In this document: positions 41,314 to 52,731 of the stretch, one piece after another
How the letters are laid out: every line of letters begins with the position of its first letter
Position numbering within the stretch: the first letter of the stretch is position 1
Source of the DNA: Aegilops tauschii subsp. strangulata
Taxonomy: Eukaryota; Streptophyta; Magnoliopsida; Poales; Poaceae
Length of the DNA: 64,000 nt
NCBI RefSeq assembly: GCF_002575655.3
Contig: NC_053037.3
Coordinates: 445,935,793 to 445,999,792 of the forward strand
Reading direction: 5' to 3'
Translations under genes and position numbers: made by a program
The notes under the pieces: model-generated
What the model was told of the DNA's origin: nothing
Seen by the model: the letters and a program-made list of their open reading frames with translations, nothing else
The model's database searches: none

Positions 41314-42568
41314 TGCTCGAAAGACATAATGTTCGAGTGAGGTGTATGAAAATTGTAGAAGACAATTTTATAGTTAATCTATTTTTATGTTTTGCTCGAA
41401 AGCTTGAATTCCTCCTGTGCGGCCGTGTTAATATAATCTGAAAGTTTTCCAGTCCTCGGCTTCAGCCCCCTCGTAGGAAGTACCGGGGTGTTCGGAAAAG
41501 CATTTAATCACTCTTTATCCAACGTCTTGGTCCATGAAGGGGGTGATAATGCGGCGAACCAGGCAATCGGACTATAAGGCGTTAACACTTTCACTTAGCT
41601 GTATGAGTTTTATGGTGGGACTACGACATAAGCCCTAGTATGTATGCGGCATGTGGTGCCTTGCATATTTGATCTGAAAAAGATCCCTCGTGTGACACGG
41701 AGAATCACTAAGGATTCCAAGAAGTCATCAAGTGGTTGATCAGCTCTCGCCGCATCATGACAGTCAGTTTTCGGCTTTCTCTATTGAGGTGCTCATCCGG
41801 TTTAGACCAGGGCACAATCGCAGTAGTTCTCCCTTTACTACCCTAGCCGATAGAGCGGAACGTAGGGTAGCAAGCACAGGAGCCGAGCAACCCAACTATT
41901 GACCCAAGACAATGATTCATAGCTGATGCATATAAGGCCAAACTTGCGACGCCGAAGTACGCTGTAGAGCTGTTCGGGCTTTTGCTGACAACTCATTTGT
42001 TCCCATACCGAGCCCCTGGCAGGTTATGCCAAGGTATGTCTGTGAAACAACCATGGGAGACATATTCAGTGGCAAGACAACACAGATGATTAGTTCGGAT
42101 ACTGTTTACCGGGAACTGAGCGATATGCCAATGATTACTTATGATATATATATAAGGGCCATCCTCCCGGCTATTTGACATGCTCGGGGTCAGAGGCGAT
42201 GGAAAGTACAGGCTCAAAAAATAGAGAGTGCGGTCTACAAAAAGTTATTTTGGACCTCCTGTCGCACGTCTGCGCCGCCAGCCCTTGGTGGGGGGGGGAT
42301 CCTTGATGGAAATAGCCCCTTAGGTGAGTGTACGGATCCGGACTCCGATAGAGCTAGTTTCAGATGTTTATCCTGTTCGTCACTTGTTTTTAAAGGATAG
42401 CGAAAGAAGAAAAAATAAGAAGGGAAATAAGTAAAAAATGTTACTGGAATGCTTCCAGGCTTGTCCGTATTGTGCTTCCGCCAATGCCCATGGTATCTTG
42501 AGTGCATAATGATGTATGCGCGGTACAAATTTTGCAGGTGTACGCGGCGGGCGGCGGAAGCCGGACTG
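41314..42568. other. Element F region between antisense gene and gag
   Basis: Probably the 3' end of the antisense transcript, followed by the tail of gag on the other strand; the gag frame can be followed weakly to 42235. A ggggggg run is near 42290. There is no trace of the pol that would normally sit here. Confidence 0.5.
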
Positions 42569-45195
42569 CTATTTCCGTTCTGGGGGAAGTAGATCCTTGG
42601 GTGGAGATTGCTTGTGACCCCCAGTGTTTCGTTGGTGAACCTTTCCGTCATCCCTGTCGCCTGGCGGCCTCCACCCCCTGTGTTCGACGTTGAGCTTGCC
42701 GGCCTGTTTAAAGACCCAGCAGTTTCTGTTAGTATGATTAGCTGGTTTATCGGGGTGGCCATGAATCTGGCAGGTTCGGTCCAATATCCTGTCCAGGTTG
42801 GATGGCTCGTCTCGCTTCGCCTTGAAGGGCTTCTTCCGCTGACCGGGCTTGGGATTGCTGAATCCGGCGTTGACCGCCATGTCGCATGATCTTTCATTGT
42901 CATTACGACTGTTGTTTTTGCTTCGTCGTGGCTTTCCGTTGCCGTCTCGGATTTCAGAGGTGCCCGGGTCGCTGGCGCTATTGCTTCTACGAGCGAGCCA
43001 GCTGTCTTCTCCCACGCAAAAGCGGGTCATCAGAGCAGTGAGGGCTGTCATGGATTTAGGTCCTTCTTGGCCGAGGTGGCGTGCAAGCCATTCATCCGAG
43101 ACGCTGTGTCTGAAAGCCCCCAGGGCTTTCGCGTTCGGACAGTCGATGATTTGGCTATTTTTGACTAAGAACCGAGTCCAGAGCTCCTTGGCTGATTCTC
43201 CTGGCTGCTGGACAATGTGACTTAGGTCATCGGCGTCCGGTGGCCGGACATATGTTCCTCGGAAGTTATCGAGGAAAGCCTCTTCCAAGTCCTCCCAGCT
43301 GCCTATGGAATTTTCAGGCAGGCTGTTTAACCAGTGCCGAGCTGGTCCTTTTAGCTTTAGTGGAGGTATTTAATGGCGTGGAGGTCGTCCCCACGAGCCA
43401 TATGGATGTGTAGGATAAAATCTTCTATCCACACCGGGGGATCGGTTGTTCGGTCGTATGATTCAATATTGACGGGTTTGAATCCTTCGGGGAATTCATG
43501 ATCCATTACTTTATCAGTGAAGCAAAGTGGGTGTGCGGCGCCTCTATGTTGGGCCACACTGCGACGTAACTCCGAAGGAGTCCCTTTGCAGTTTTCGGCT
43601 CGGGCGTGGCGAGGTTTGTCACGTTCGAATAGGTAGCCATCATCGCGTGTCGAGGCATGCTTTCACGATACGTAGATCGGTCTTGCGTGTCCTGCTCTAT
43701 TTCCCAATTCCCTCTGCAGGTCTGGGTAATCATGACCTGCGTTGTTCTTGCCGTTACGGCAAGGTGGAGCAGTCTGGTGTTCGTCTTGAGTTGCCTCTTT
43801 ACCCGGACAGAGTTGTCGGCAACCTGCCACATTGTGTGACGGTGGTACGGGCTTTAACGCCCCGTCATCGGACTGGTATAGCAATCTGTGCTTTGGGTAG
43901 CTTTTGGCTAGGCCACTGAGGCCGTATTCTTCGGTGACCAGGACTTCGGTCCATCTGTCGTTGAGTAGGTCTTGGTCAGCTTGAAGCTACTGCTGCTGCT
44001 TCTATTTCAGGCTCCTTGCCGTAGCTATTAGCCTACACTTGAAGCGCTCCTGTTCGAGGGGCTCTTCGGGTACGGTGAAGTCTTCGTCGCCGAGGCTTAC
44101 CTCATCTTCGGAGAGCGGAAGGTAGTTATCATCCTCCGAACTATCGCTGGGCAGGGCCTGGTAATCGGGGCTGGCTTGCCCGTTTTCCTGTTCTGCCTAT
44201 TCGGATATTGCTCCAACACGGTCTTCATTATTTTCGGCACCATCCGGAGTACTATTTTCTCTGGTGCCATCGTTGCTGCAGCGTGACTTCGAGCGGCGTT
44301 TGGGGCGCCGGAACTTAGACTGTGTCTCAGGAGTTTTATTCTCAACTGAATCTCTCTTGTCATTGCCGCGAGCTTTTTTAAGTGTATCGACCATGTACAT
44401 ATCGCATGAAGGGGTGGCCATCCCACGCCTGATGGCTGGCAGGTCTTGGCCTTGCTCCTTGTCGGCATCTTCGTCTATACCGTCAATGTCGTCGGGGCCA
44501 TAAGCAGGCATGTCGGTTAAGTCCTCGACAGTGGCTATGAAGTGGGTGGCGGGTGGGAAGCGAAATTCTCCATTATCAGCCTCTAGCTCGAACCGGACAT
44601 AGTTCGGCCATGAGTCCCCCATCAGGGACAGGTTTTTCAATGAATTTAGCGCATCGCCGAAGGGCGAGTGTTGGAAGATATCTGCGGTGCTGAACTCGAA
44701 GATTGATAACCGATCCAACTCGGTGTCCGGGGGCGTGCGAAGTTCGGAACTTATAGCCAGAGACGAGTCTGGAATTCCGTTGACGCTGATATTTCCTGGT
44801 GTTGAGTCTGTGTGCGGCTCCGACGCCGCAGACTCTGTGGCTTCGGATGGTGCAATCTGCTCCGGATCTAAGGCCGTAGCAGTTATAGGAACCATCTCCT
44901 GAATCTGGTCCGATGACAGATTTAAGTCATGTTCATCGGAGCGAGGGGGAGCGATCACCGCGGTCTCAAATCCATTGAAGATCAAGTCTCCACGGATATC
45001 CGTGACATAGTTCAAACTTCCAAATCTGATCTGGTGGCCAGGGGCGTAGCTATCGATCTGCTCTAGATGGCCAAGCGAGTTGGTCCGCAGCACGAAGCCG
45101 CTGAATACGAAAATCTGTTCGGGGAGGAAGGTTTCTCCTTGGACAGCGTCACTATCGACGATTGAAGGGGCCATCGAACATTTCGTCGGCGACAC
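42569..45195 (-). pseudogene. Element F gag, broken
   Basis: Read on the minus strand. The first open part, ATG 45195 to stop 44197 (332 codons), is an acidic N-terminal region without a domain known to me (QIRFGSLNYVTDIRGDLIFN; MGDSWPNYVRFELE). The frame continues past several stops to 43357 and then shifts near 43350 into the gag domain proper: LKLKGPARHWLNSLPENSIG, SWEDLEEAFLDNFRGTY, SAKELWTRFLVKNSQ, ALTALMTRFCVGEDSW. The C-terminus is basic and has CQIHGHPDKPANHTNRNCW, which resembles a variant knuckle. This is the packaging protein of the element; the number of stops shows that the copy is old or was inactive before insertion. Confidence 0.75.
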
Positions 45196-45203
45196 ATCGG
45201 AAC

Positions 45204-45221
45204 TCTCAATGAAAGCACCAA
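45204..45221 (-). other. Primer-binding site region of element F
   Basis: Minus strand TTGGTGCTTTCATTGAGA abuts the 5' LTR end. I do not assign a tRNA; the position defines the element's orientation. Confidence 0.55.
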
Positions 45222-45700
45222 TGTCAGTTTTAAAACCGGCGGATCTCGGGTAGGGGGTCCCGAACTGTGCGTCTAGGATCGATGGTAACAGGAGACGGGG
45301 GACATGATGTTTACCCAGGTTCGGGCCATCTCTATGGAGGTAATACCCTACTTCCTGCTTGATTGATCTGGATGAATATGAGTGTTTACAAGAGTTGATC
45401 TACCACGAGATCGTAATGGCTAAACCCTAGAAGTCTAGCCTATATAACTATGGTAATGTGTATTTTATCCAGACTACACCCTCCGGTTTATATAGACATC
45501 GCAGGGATCTAGGGTTACATAGAGTCGGTTACATAAGGAGGAATCTTCATAGTCGGTCGCCAAGCTTGCCCTCCACGCCAAGTGGAGTCCACTCCGGACA
45601 CGGGTACAGTCTTCGACCTTCAAGTCTTCACAGCCCATCAGTCCGGCCCAATGGATAATAGGCCGGACGCCTGAGGACCCCTTAGTCCAGGACTCCCTCA
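45222..45700 (-). repeat. 5' LTR of element F
   Basis: 479 bp, starting TGTCAGTTTTAAAACCGGC in plus-strand reading; it differs from the left LTR at scattered bases. Confidence 0.92.
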
Positions 45701-45713
45701 CCGAGCGCGCCTT

Positions 45714-45728
45714 GGGCCCGGGGGCTAC
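45714..45728 (+). other. Polypurine tract of element B
   Basis: gggcccgggggctac directly before the 3' LTR; the same style as gcccgggggctcc of element A. Confidence 0.6.
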
Positions 45729-46648
45729 TATCGGCGTTCTGGGAACGGGGGTCCCCAGACTTGCCTGCCTGCGGCCCACGGCATGCCTCTGCGCGTGGGC
45801 CCGTATGACCCATCTTCATCAACAAGGCATTCAAGACCCTCGCGAGGGGCCAAGCCTCGCGAGGCGGATGACACAAGACCTCCTCAGGAGCGGCCTCACC
45901 AGGTTGGCTCGTGAGGGGCGGAGAGATCAAGGCAAGGCAAACCTCGCGAGGTTCTTGTGACGTGAGCCATGACGATCAAGATCAGGTGGGCGCTAGGCGG
46001 GCGCCAGCGCGTGCAGTGTCCTTGTTTCCCCTTTGGTCCTAAGGAAGCAAGCGCAGTCGTGGAGTACCGAGGCATCAGGCAAAGGTTTCCATATTGGTGC
46101 AATGAGACCAAGACCAGCCGGATGGCAAGACGGAGGTCACCATGGAGCCCAAGGCGACGACACCACCAGAGCCTTTTGCAGGCGAAGACCGCTTTTGTCA
46201 GGATAAGCTGTACTAGCTGTCCCCTTTCAAATTGGACATTGTTGGCTCCCTTCCTGCTCAATATTTGGGGAGAGGACCAGGGCCTATATAAGTAGAACTA
46301 GCCACCACCGTAGGAGACATCTCACCTAGATCCGAACTCATTCGGAGGCATCTGATCTTTAGCCACACGCCAAGCACAAGAACACCTCAACCACAGGAGG
46401 CTGTTCTTCCCCTTGTACTGTTCATCATCAGCCCAAGAGGCAATCCACCACCACCACACTGGAGTAGGCTATTACACCACAACGGTGGCCCGAACCAGTA
46501 TAAACCTTGTGTCTCTTGTGTTGTGAGTTCGTTGAGTTCGTTTGCGAGATCTTAGCAAGCTAGGGCGTGGATCGGTAGGGGGGAAAGAACTTCGCGTGCA
46601 CCCCAGAGTTCGAACCTTAAGGGTTTTGCCGGAACCCGTGATCTGACA
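45729..46648 (+). repeat. 3' LTR of element B
   Basis: 920 bp, begins TATCGGCGTTCTGGG and ends gtgatctgaca; undisturbed, unlike the 5' LTR. TATA box at 46285-46291. The GAGGT target copy follows at 46649. Confidence 0.92.
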
Positions 46649-46653
46649 GAGGT

Positions 46654-47942
46654 ACCTCTCCTCTACGCCAATACTAGTTGCACCTAAGCCACAAGAGCCG
46701 TTGCTGCTGTATCTAGCGGCAACGAATCAAGTGGTCAGCGCCACGCTAGTGGCACAGAGGGAGGTCGATGAAGAGGCAGTGGCGACGGCCGGGCTGGCGG
46801 ATGGTGAGCCAGAGCTCCCTCCGGCAGGGCCTGGCGCCGGCAAGGCAAGGCCCCCGGCGGAGTCTGACGCCATCGGGACGGGGCCCGTGCAGCCAAATGA
46901 AGTGGTGCAGAAGAAGAAGATGATGCAGCACCCGGTTTACTTTGTCAGCTCCCTCTTGCAGGGGGCTAGGTCAAGGTACTCCGGCGTGCAGAAATTGCTC
47001 TTCGGCCTCCTCATGGCCTTGAAGAAGCTGCGTCATTACTTCCAAGCACACAAAATCACCGTCATCACCCGCCTCCCGTTGCAACGGATACTGCACAACC
47101 CAGACGCAACTGGGAGGATTGTGGAGTGGGCCTTGGAGCTGTCGAGATTTGGTTTGAAGTTTGAAAGTACTTCGACCATCCAGAGCAGAGTCCTGGCGGA
47201 GTTCATTGCGGAATGGACCTCATCGCCCGACGAAGAGATCCAGGAGACCACTCTCCCCGGCAAGGAAGCAAGTCTCAACTGGATCATGTACTTTGACGGG
47301 GCTTTCTCGCTGCAAGGCGCCGGTGCTGGTGTGCTGCTTGTCGCACCCACCGGAGAGCACCTCAAGTATGTAATCCAGATGCACTTTCCCAGGGAGATGT
47401 CCACAAACAACACTGCTGAATACGAGGGGTTGCTTTCCGGTCTCAGGATCGCGGCAGACCTCGGGATTAAGAAGCTCATCGTCAGGGGTGATTCACAGCC
47501 TGTCGTCAGGCAAGTCAACAAAGATTATCAGAGCCCGTTGATGGAGGCTTACGTAGATGAGGTAAGGAAGCTGGAAGAGCGCTTTGACGGTATACAAGCG
47601 GAGCACGTTCCCCGAGTGGAGAACGACATTGCCGATTACCTATTGAAGTGCGCTACGTTCAAACTACCTGTGGAACCAGGTACTTTTGTACTCCGGTTAA
47701 CTCAACCATCTGTTGAACCATCAACAGAGCAGAACAAGCAGAGGAAATCAGGCCCCGGCAAGTACTTTCCCGCCGAGCCCCCTGGGGCTGCCGGCAAGGA
47801 TGTTGCCGTGGATACTGAGCCTGCCGAGGGGCAACCGACTCCTACGGGGCGTCAAGCCCTGGCCGTAGAGATGGCCACTCCCATGGCAGAAGAAATGCCT
47901 TTAGTCCGTGCCATCGAGCCCCAGGCTCCGGCATGGGCATAG
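46654..47942 (+). pseudogene. Element A RNase H region, resumed after element B
   Basis: Continues the codon split at 12201: the end of the RT connection is followed by TPILVAPKPQEPLLLYLAAT. The first RNase H-like domain is HPVYFVSSLLQGARSRYSG ... LKKLRHYFQAHKITV. The second has the acidic set in YFDGAFSLQGAGAG, NTAEYEGLLSG, VRGDSQPVV and ENDIADYL. RNase H removes the RNA strand during cDNA synthesis. The apparent ORF starts at 46701 only because upstream codons lie in element A's left half; coding really begins at 46654. It ends at TAG 47940-47942, after a Pro/Ala-rich linker. Confidence 0.85.
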
Positions 47943-49163
47943 CACACCGCCCGATTCCTCCAAGCAAGGGAGCTTCCTGAGGAGTAGGAAGAAGTGAAGA
48001 AAGTAGCCCGTCGGTCTGCCATGTATCAGTTCGTCGATGACGTCCTGTATAGGAAAAGACCAAACGGTGTGAAACTAAAGTGCATTCCCCGGGAGGAAGG
48101 ACTGGAGCTGTTGGCGGAGATACATGGAGGCATATGTGGCTCCCACATAGGGTCGAGGGTCCTTGCCGGCAAGGCGTTCCGGCAAGGTTTCTTCTAGCCC
48201 ACTGCCCTCCAGGATGCAATGGCACTAGTAACCAAGTGTGAAGCGTGTCAGTTCCATTCAAAGAAGCTTCATCAACCAGCTCAAGCCCTTCAGACAATTC
48301 CTCTCTCCTGGCCATTTTCGGTCTGGGGCTCGACATACTGGGCCCTTTCCCCCGCGCTGTCGGGGGCTTTGAGTACTTGTACATTGCAATCGACAAGTTC
48401 ACAAAGTGGCCGGAGGTGGAAGCAGTGAGGAAGGTGACAGCACAGTCAGCCGTCAAGTTCTTCGAGGGGCTAGTCCGCCGTTTTGGTGTGCCAAACAGGG
48501 TCATCACCGACAACGGCATGCAGTTCAGAAGCCACACCTTCATGCAATACATCCGGGACCTCGGCAGCAAGGTCTGTTTCGCTTCCGTGGCACACCCACG
48601 GAGCAATGGCCAGGCGGAGAGGGCAAATGCTGAAGTACTGCGAGGCCTGAGGACCAAGACTTTTGACAGGCTGCACCAGAGCGGAAGGCGCTGGATTGAT
48701 GAGTTGCCGGCGGTTCTTTGGTCAATCAGAACAACGCCAAATCGAGCCACCGGCCAGACACCCTTTGCCCTGGTATGCAGGGGAGAGGCAGTTCTCCCCA
48801 CAGAACTCACATATGGGTCACCTCGAGTGCTCGCTTATGGCGAGCTTGAGCAAGAGCAATTGCGGCAAGATGACGCAACACTCCTCGAGGAAGATCGTCA
48901 TCGGGCGGCTGTGAGAGCAGCACGCTACCAGAGAGCTTTGCGCCGCTACCATAGCCGCAAGGTTCATGCCCTTTGAGGAAGGCGACCTTGTTCTTCTGCG
49001 CGTTCAGTCTGCCAAGAATTCCAACAAGTTGACGCCAAAGTGGGAAGGTCCTTATCGGGTAATACGAGTCACCAGGCCCGGCACAGTCCGCCTGGAGATC
49101 GAAGATGGTATTCCAGTGAGCAACTCCTGGAACATCGAACATCTTCGCAAGTTTTACCCATAA
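47943..49163 (+). pseudogene. Element A integrase, broken
   Basis: Frame 3 continues past TAG 47940-47942 and TAG 47985-47987 into the zinc-binding region (HGGICGSHIGSRVLAGKAF ... KCEACQFHSKKLHQPAQ), with another TAG at 48195-48197. A one-base loss near 48330 moves the frame to the catalytic core: Asp in GLDILGPFPRAVGG, Asp in NRVITDNGMQF, Glu in HPRSNGQAERANAE. A second frameshift near 48965 leads to the C-terminal MPFEEGDLVLLRVQ ... SWNIEHLRKFYP, ending at TAA 49161-49163. All D,D,E residues are present, but the reading frame is destroyed. Confidence 0.82.
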
Positions 49164-50334
49164 GGCGCGGTTGCCGGCCCCCCCCGGCAAACCACCTTTT
49201 GTACAAGCCTTGCCGGCAAGGCATGTAACCCTCTATACAAAGCCAGGCATAGACCCTGAGCATAAATAAATGAAGCGCTGGCGCCCTAAGTTTTAGCATG
49301 CATGCTAGGTTAAGTCTCTCCCTCGTTTAGGGTTGGTAGTGCTTAGCGGCGACTAACCCCTAGCATAGAGGTCGAGTGTGCGTTTCTCTGTTCCTTTCCA
49401 TCCTTTTTGGTTCGTAGGGTACATGGACATTCCTGCTGAGCTGTTTGGAAGAAAGAGAACGAGCCGACGCTCCGACCTCGGCAAGCCAAGGTTGCCGAGG
49501 GCTGCAGACACAAGAATCCAACCACGGCAAGCCGAGGCTGCCGGGGGCTTCAGTTTCAGATAAGTCTTTTATCCTCTATTGTGCATTTCCATATGAAGTT
49601 CGGACATATGAAACCTCATTTTACTCCTGGACCACTGTGCTCCCCCTTCTTCCTATACCCAAGTCCCTCGGTCGGAACCGGGTTGTAGTCGCGGTGGCAA
49701 GGAAATAAATGAAGGGCCTAACTCTACTTCGCCCTGCCTCCGCCAAGGGCGTGAGAATGGTCGACTGAAGTGAGGGGACGGCAAGGCCTGTTGCCGGGCG
49801 ACAATGTTTATCTTCAAAATAACAAGGATTCATTCCTTGGCATGGGCCTCGCTCACGCACAAAGAACCCGGCAAACACCCTTTTTCATTAAAAACATCCC
49901 ATACAGGTACATTTCATACGGAATAAAAATCATGAGCAAGGGGATTACAAGTCTTAAAATTAACAAGTGCCTGTAGGCTTACAAACTAAAAAGAGATAAG
50001 ATGCCCGTAATCCCTTTCTTGTCCCTCTCCTCAGAAGGTGGAACAAGATGGCGGGAGGGCAAAAAGAGCGCCTAGGCAAGGTACGAGGAGCAGAAGGCAC
50101 CAAGAGAACATCCCGGTGCCGGGAGAGGAGCTGGAAGATGAGGCAGCGGGCCGACAATACGCGATGAAGGCGTCGGTGCCCGCGTCCTCTGACTTGACGG
50201 CCGCCACCCGCCTTCTTCGCCTTCCTCGACCCTCCTACGCCAGCCGCCCAAGGAGGCGACGGGGAACGCGCCGATGGAGAGCTTGACAAGGAAGGCCATC
50301 GGCAGGGCGCGTGGCCGAGGGAGGGGCGACGCGG
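49164..50334 (+). other. Element A region between integrase and antisense ORF
   Basis: No gene credited. It is rich in CGGCAAG / CTTGCCG inverted words (e.g. 49180-49222), as in the LTRs. It probably includes the 3' untranslated part of the antisense gene. Confidence 0.5.
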
Positions 50335-50988
50335 TCAGTCGGAGTCGAGGTCGGCGTCCCGCCGCTCGACGCCCTCGTCGTCGCTGTCGCTGTCCTCCAC
50401 ATCACTCCCGCTTGAGGAGGAATCTTCATCGTCGGAGTAGCTCTCCACGCAACACTTTAGGCGAGTTCCAAGATCTCCAAAGACCTTGACGGAGAGCAGG
50501 CTGTTCTCCATTAACTTGAAATAGAGAACGAGCCCCGCCGTCAGGCTATGGACATGAGCGAACGTCTTCCATCCACGACGGAGGTACATGACGTGAGGAG
50601 CAGGGAAGTCGACGTCGACCCGCGTGCCGCCATTCCCGCACCCCCTCATGTGTACCCTGAGGGTCTAGGGCGGATCGAGCTCCATCACCTGAGCAAATGG
50701 GGTAGGGAGACAGAGACGACGGCGCGGTGGCCGGCGCAGCCTGATGAAGAACTCGCAAGGCTGGTCCCCGACATGGCCCTCCATCGGGGGAGGCATCACT
50801 GGCGGAGGCAAGGCCGGTGCGCCACCCCGTCCCCCTCTTCCCCGAGCGCCACGGCGACCTCGGCCTCGCCCCCTCCCCCTTCCTCTCGTGGCCGGCTCCG
50901 CCGCCACAAGCTCTTGGGAAGGAGGGACGCGCTGTCGAGCAGTGACCCTTGCCGCCACCGTCGAAGGGCCGGCGCCTCCTCTCGCCAT
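50335..50988 (-). pseudogene. Element A antisense B3-like ORF
   Basis: Opposite strand to gag-pol, between integrase and 3' LTR, as in element B. From ATG 50988 (MARGGAGPSTVAARVTARQR) an Arg/Gly-rich stretch (RGRGRGRGRRGARGRGG) leads to a B3-like domain: CEFFIRLRRPPRRRLCLPTPF, a TAG at 50665-50667, MRGCGNGGTRVDVDFP, YLRRGWKTFAHVHSLTAG, VLYFKLMENSLLSVKVFG. An acidic Ser/Asp tail ends at 50335. The GWKTFA ... LxFKLxxxxLLSVKVFG pattern is typical of plant B3 folds. A single amber codon breaks it. It is distant from element B's copy, sharing the plan rather than close sequence, so the gene predates the split of the two families. Function unknown. Confidence 0.65.
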
Positions 50989-51064
50989 GGCAGATGGAAG
51001 AAAGAAGCCGAAGTGAATGGAGGCGGATGGTGGAAGGATGTGGGATGCCATACCCCTCCCCCTT

Positions 51065-51072
51065 CTTATAAA
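51065..51072 (-). promoter_or_regulatory. TATA-like box upstream of element A antisense ORF
   Basis: Minus strand CCTTTATAAGAAGG, about 78 nt before the ATG at 50988; same spacing as in element B. Confidence 0.55.
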
Positions 51073-51551
51073 GGGGTGGGGTCGGGCCTCGGCCGCCCCA
51101 CTCAACCAATCCGGCCATCGGGGGCGCAAGGAATCAAGACCGACCCGCTGCCCCAATCAGCGACGGCCCAGTTTCCCGCCTCCACCGCCTGCCACCTGTA
51201 TGGGGGACACGTGGCGAGCAAGCAGAATCGAGGGGACAGGTGAGGCGACTGTTCCCCACCTCGTGATCATGGGGTGCGGATGCCATGAAGACCGCGGCCC
51301 GAGTCCACTCAGTAAATGAGCCGCGCCTCTGTGTCTCCCTCTTTTTATGGGGAAGGCGCGAGCCGCCTCATTACTGTGATGTAACGCATGCATGCGGAGA
51401 CCGCCCCACGCATGACCCCCACGTCGCGCGTTCAACGTGGGTCGTGGGGAAGCGCAGCGGACGAAAAGTTACTGCGGTAAAACCCGCCCCACCTGCCCGC
51501 GCACCGTTCTGGGCCTAGCCCAACAACGCATCGCGCTTATGTGTGGCCCAG

Positions 51552-51564
51552 GCCCGGGGGCTCC
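51552..51564 (+). other. Polypurine tract of element A
   Basis: gcccgggggctcc immediately before the 3' LTR at 51565. Confidence 0.6.
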
Positions 51565-52726
51565 TGTCGGTGTACAAAAGTAGGGGCTCTCCTTTTGACC
51601 CCTTTACTTGTGCACGGGCAGTCAGAGCCGTGCCCGCGGCCACACTTAGCAGGGCAGAGGAGGGAAGCCGGAGCACAAGCCAGATCAAGGCAACGCCAAG
51701 ACCAGGGACACAAAGAGCAGAGGGGCGAGGTGGACTCCTCCGGCAAGACCCTTGCCGGGGCGGCCTCCGTGCCCCCGACAAGAGCCTTGCCGGGACAACT
51801 TGCCCAACACCAGCAGAGCGAGCCACCCTTGAGCCCAAGGGTTCCAAACGTCGTCAACAACTACTTTGGAACCAAGGCTCGAGAGGCACCTCCATGGTGG
51901 CATGCAGATCTTTGTCAAGATCATAAATATATGAGATCAGATGAGGACCAGAGGACGACGACCCTCGGCGGGATCCTAGCAGAGGAAATCCACAAGACCC
52001 CCGGCAAGATCCTTGCCGGGACGGCCGCGACGCCACGGCAAGACCCTTGCCGGGGCCCCGGCAAGACCCTTGCCGAGGATACCAGCGGGGCCGCAGCTAG
52101 GCCCACGTTTGCCAAGACGCCACCGCCATCCCCATGCAGCTGCTAGCTCAACCAGCTGGGCAGGCACCTGCGTGGCGACGGGCGATTTCTACACCGATCC
52201 GGCAAGCACCTGCGTGGTGGCATGCAAATCTTTGTGAAGGCTCCACCACCGCGCCAGCCAACGTGGTGCAGCAACGCCTTGTCAGCTCGGACGCGCATCG
52301 GAGCAAGGAGAAGCGGCGACAGCTGGGACGTGCTTCCTCGCCATCCCCGATAAAAAAGAGGGGCACGTCGGCAGCGCATTAAATGTGTTTGTCCAACAGT
52401 GCCAGAGGATAGACTCATCCACTGTACACCTTTCCACCTCCTGTGTGCCACTGTGGCGACCCCTTTTGCCTATAAAAGGAGGCCCGAGGCGACCAGGAGA
52501 AGGATTAGGATATTTTGGGCAAGTTACACCCCGTAGCTAGCTCAAGAACACAAGAACACTAATATACATCCACCAAAGCAGGACTAGGGTATTACGCATC
52601 TTCGCGGCCCGAACCTGGGTAAACGATCCGTGTGCTTCCTGTCAGACCCTCTCTTTGCACAACCCCATGCCCCGCCAACCGTAGAAGGGATCCCAGTGAT
52701 TCCATAGGTGTCGATTTCCCCTGACA
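51565..52726 (+). repeat. 3' LTR of element A
   Basis: Begins TGTCGGTGTACAAAAG and ends cccctgaca. TATA box at 52471-52477. It holds a 23-bp tandem duplication near 52036-52077 that the 5' LTR lacks. Confidence 0.92.
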
Positions 52727-52731
52727 AGTGG

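Larger units (their letters stand above)
37425..45700 (-). mobile_element. Element F: pol-less Gypsy with a spliced antisense gene
   Basis: LTRs of 479 bp each at 37425-37903 and 45222-45700 begin TGTC and end ...CTCA when read on the plus strand and are closely similar. TSD CCGAG is at 37420-37424 and 45701-45705, inside element B. The PBS next to the right LTR and the gag frame show that the element reads on the minus strand. Gag is followed directly by an opposite-strand gene and the 3' LTR; I find no protease, RT, RNase H or integrase. A PPT-like TTTAGGGGCTAC precedes the left LTR on the minus strand, the same style as elements A and B. Confidence 0.92.
12202..46648 (+). mobile_element. 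Element B: Tat-type Ty3/Gypsy retrotransposon inserted in A
   Basis: The 5' LTR starts TGTCGGCGTTCTGGGAACG at 12202 and ends ...gatccgaca at 30794; it is split by elements C and E. The 3' LTR is 45729-46648, beginning TATCGG (one change from TGTCGG). TSD GAGGT is at 12197-12201 and 46649-46653. Removing B restores an uninterrupted codon phase in A's pol. Internally it has PBS, a shortened gag joined to protease, RT, two RNase H domains, integrase, an antisense B3-like ORF and a PPT-like gcccgggggctac before the 3' LTR. Element F is inserted near its 3' end. RT, integrase and the antisense ORF all carry stops, so this copy is dead. Confidence 0.92.
7096..52726 (+). mobile_element. Element A: Tat-type Ty3/Gypsy retrotransposon carrying nested insertions
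   Basis: Two matching LTRs (7096-8244, about 1149 bp; 51565-52726, about 1162 bp) begin TGTCGGTGTAC and end ..ACA, flanked by the 5-bp TSD AGTGG at 7091-7095 and 52727-52731. The internal region holds PBS, gag, protease, reverse transcriptase, two RNase H-like domains, integrase, an antisense B3-like ORF and a PPT. Order PR-RT-RH-INT places it in Ty3/Gypsy; the second RNase H and the antisense ORF fit the Tat lineage. Element B (12202-46648) interrupts the RT/RNase H junction with TSD GAGGT, and the coding frame resumes exactly on the other side. Several stops and frameshifts in pro and int make it non-functional. Confidence 0.93.
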
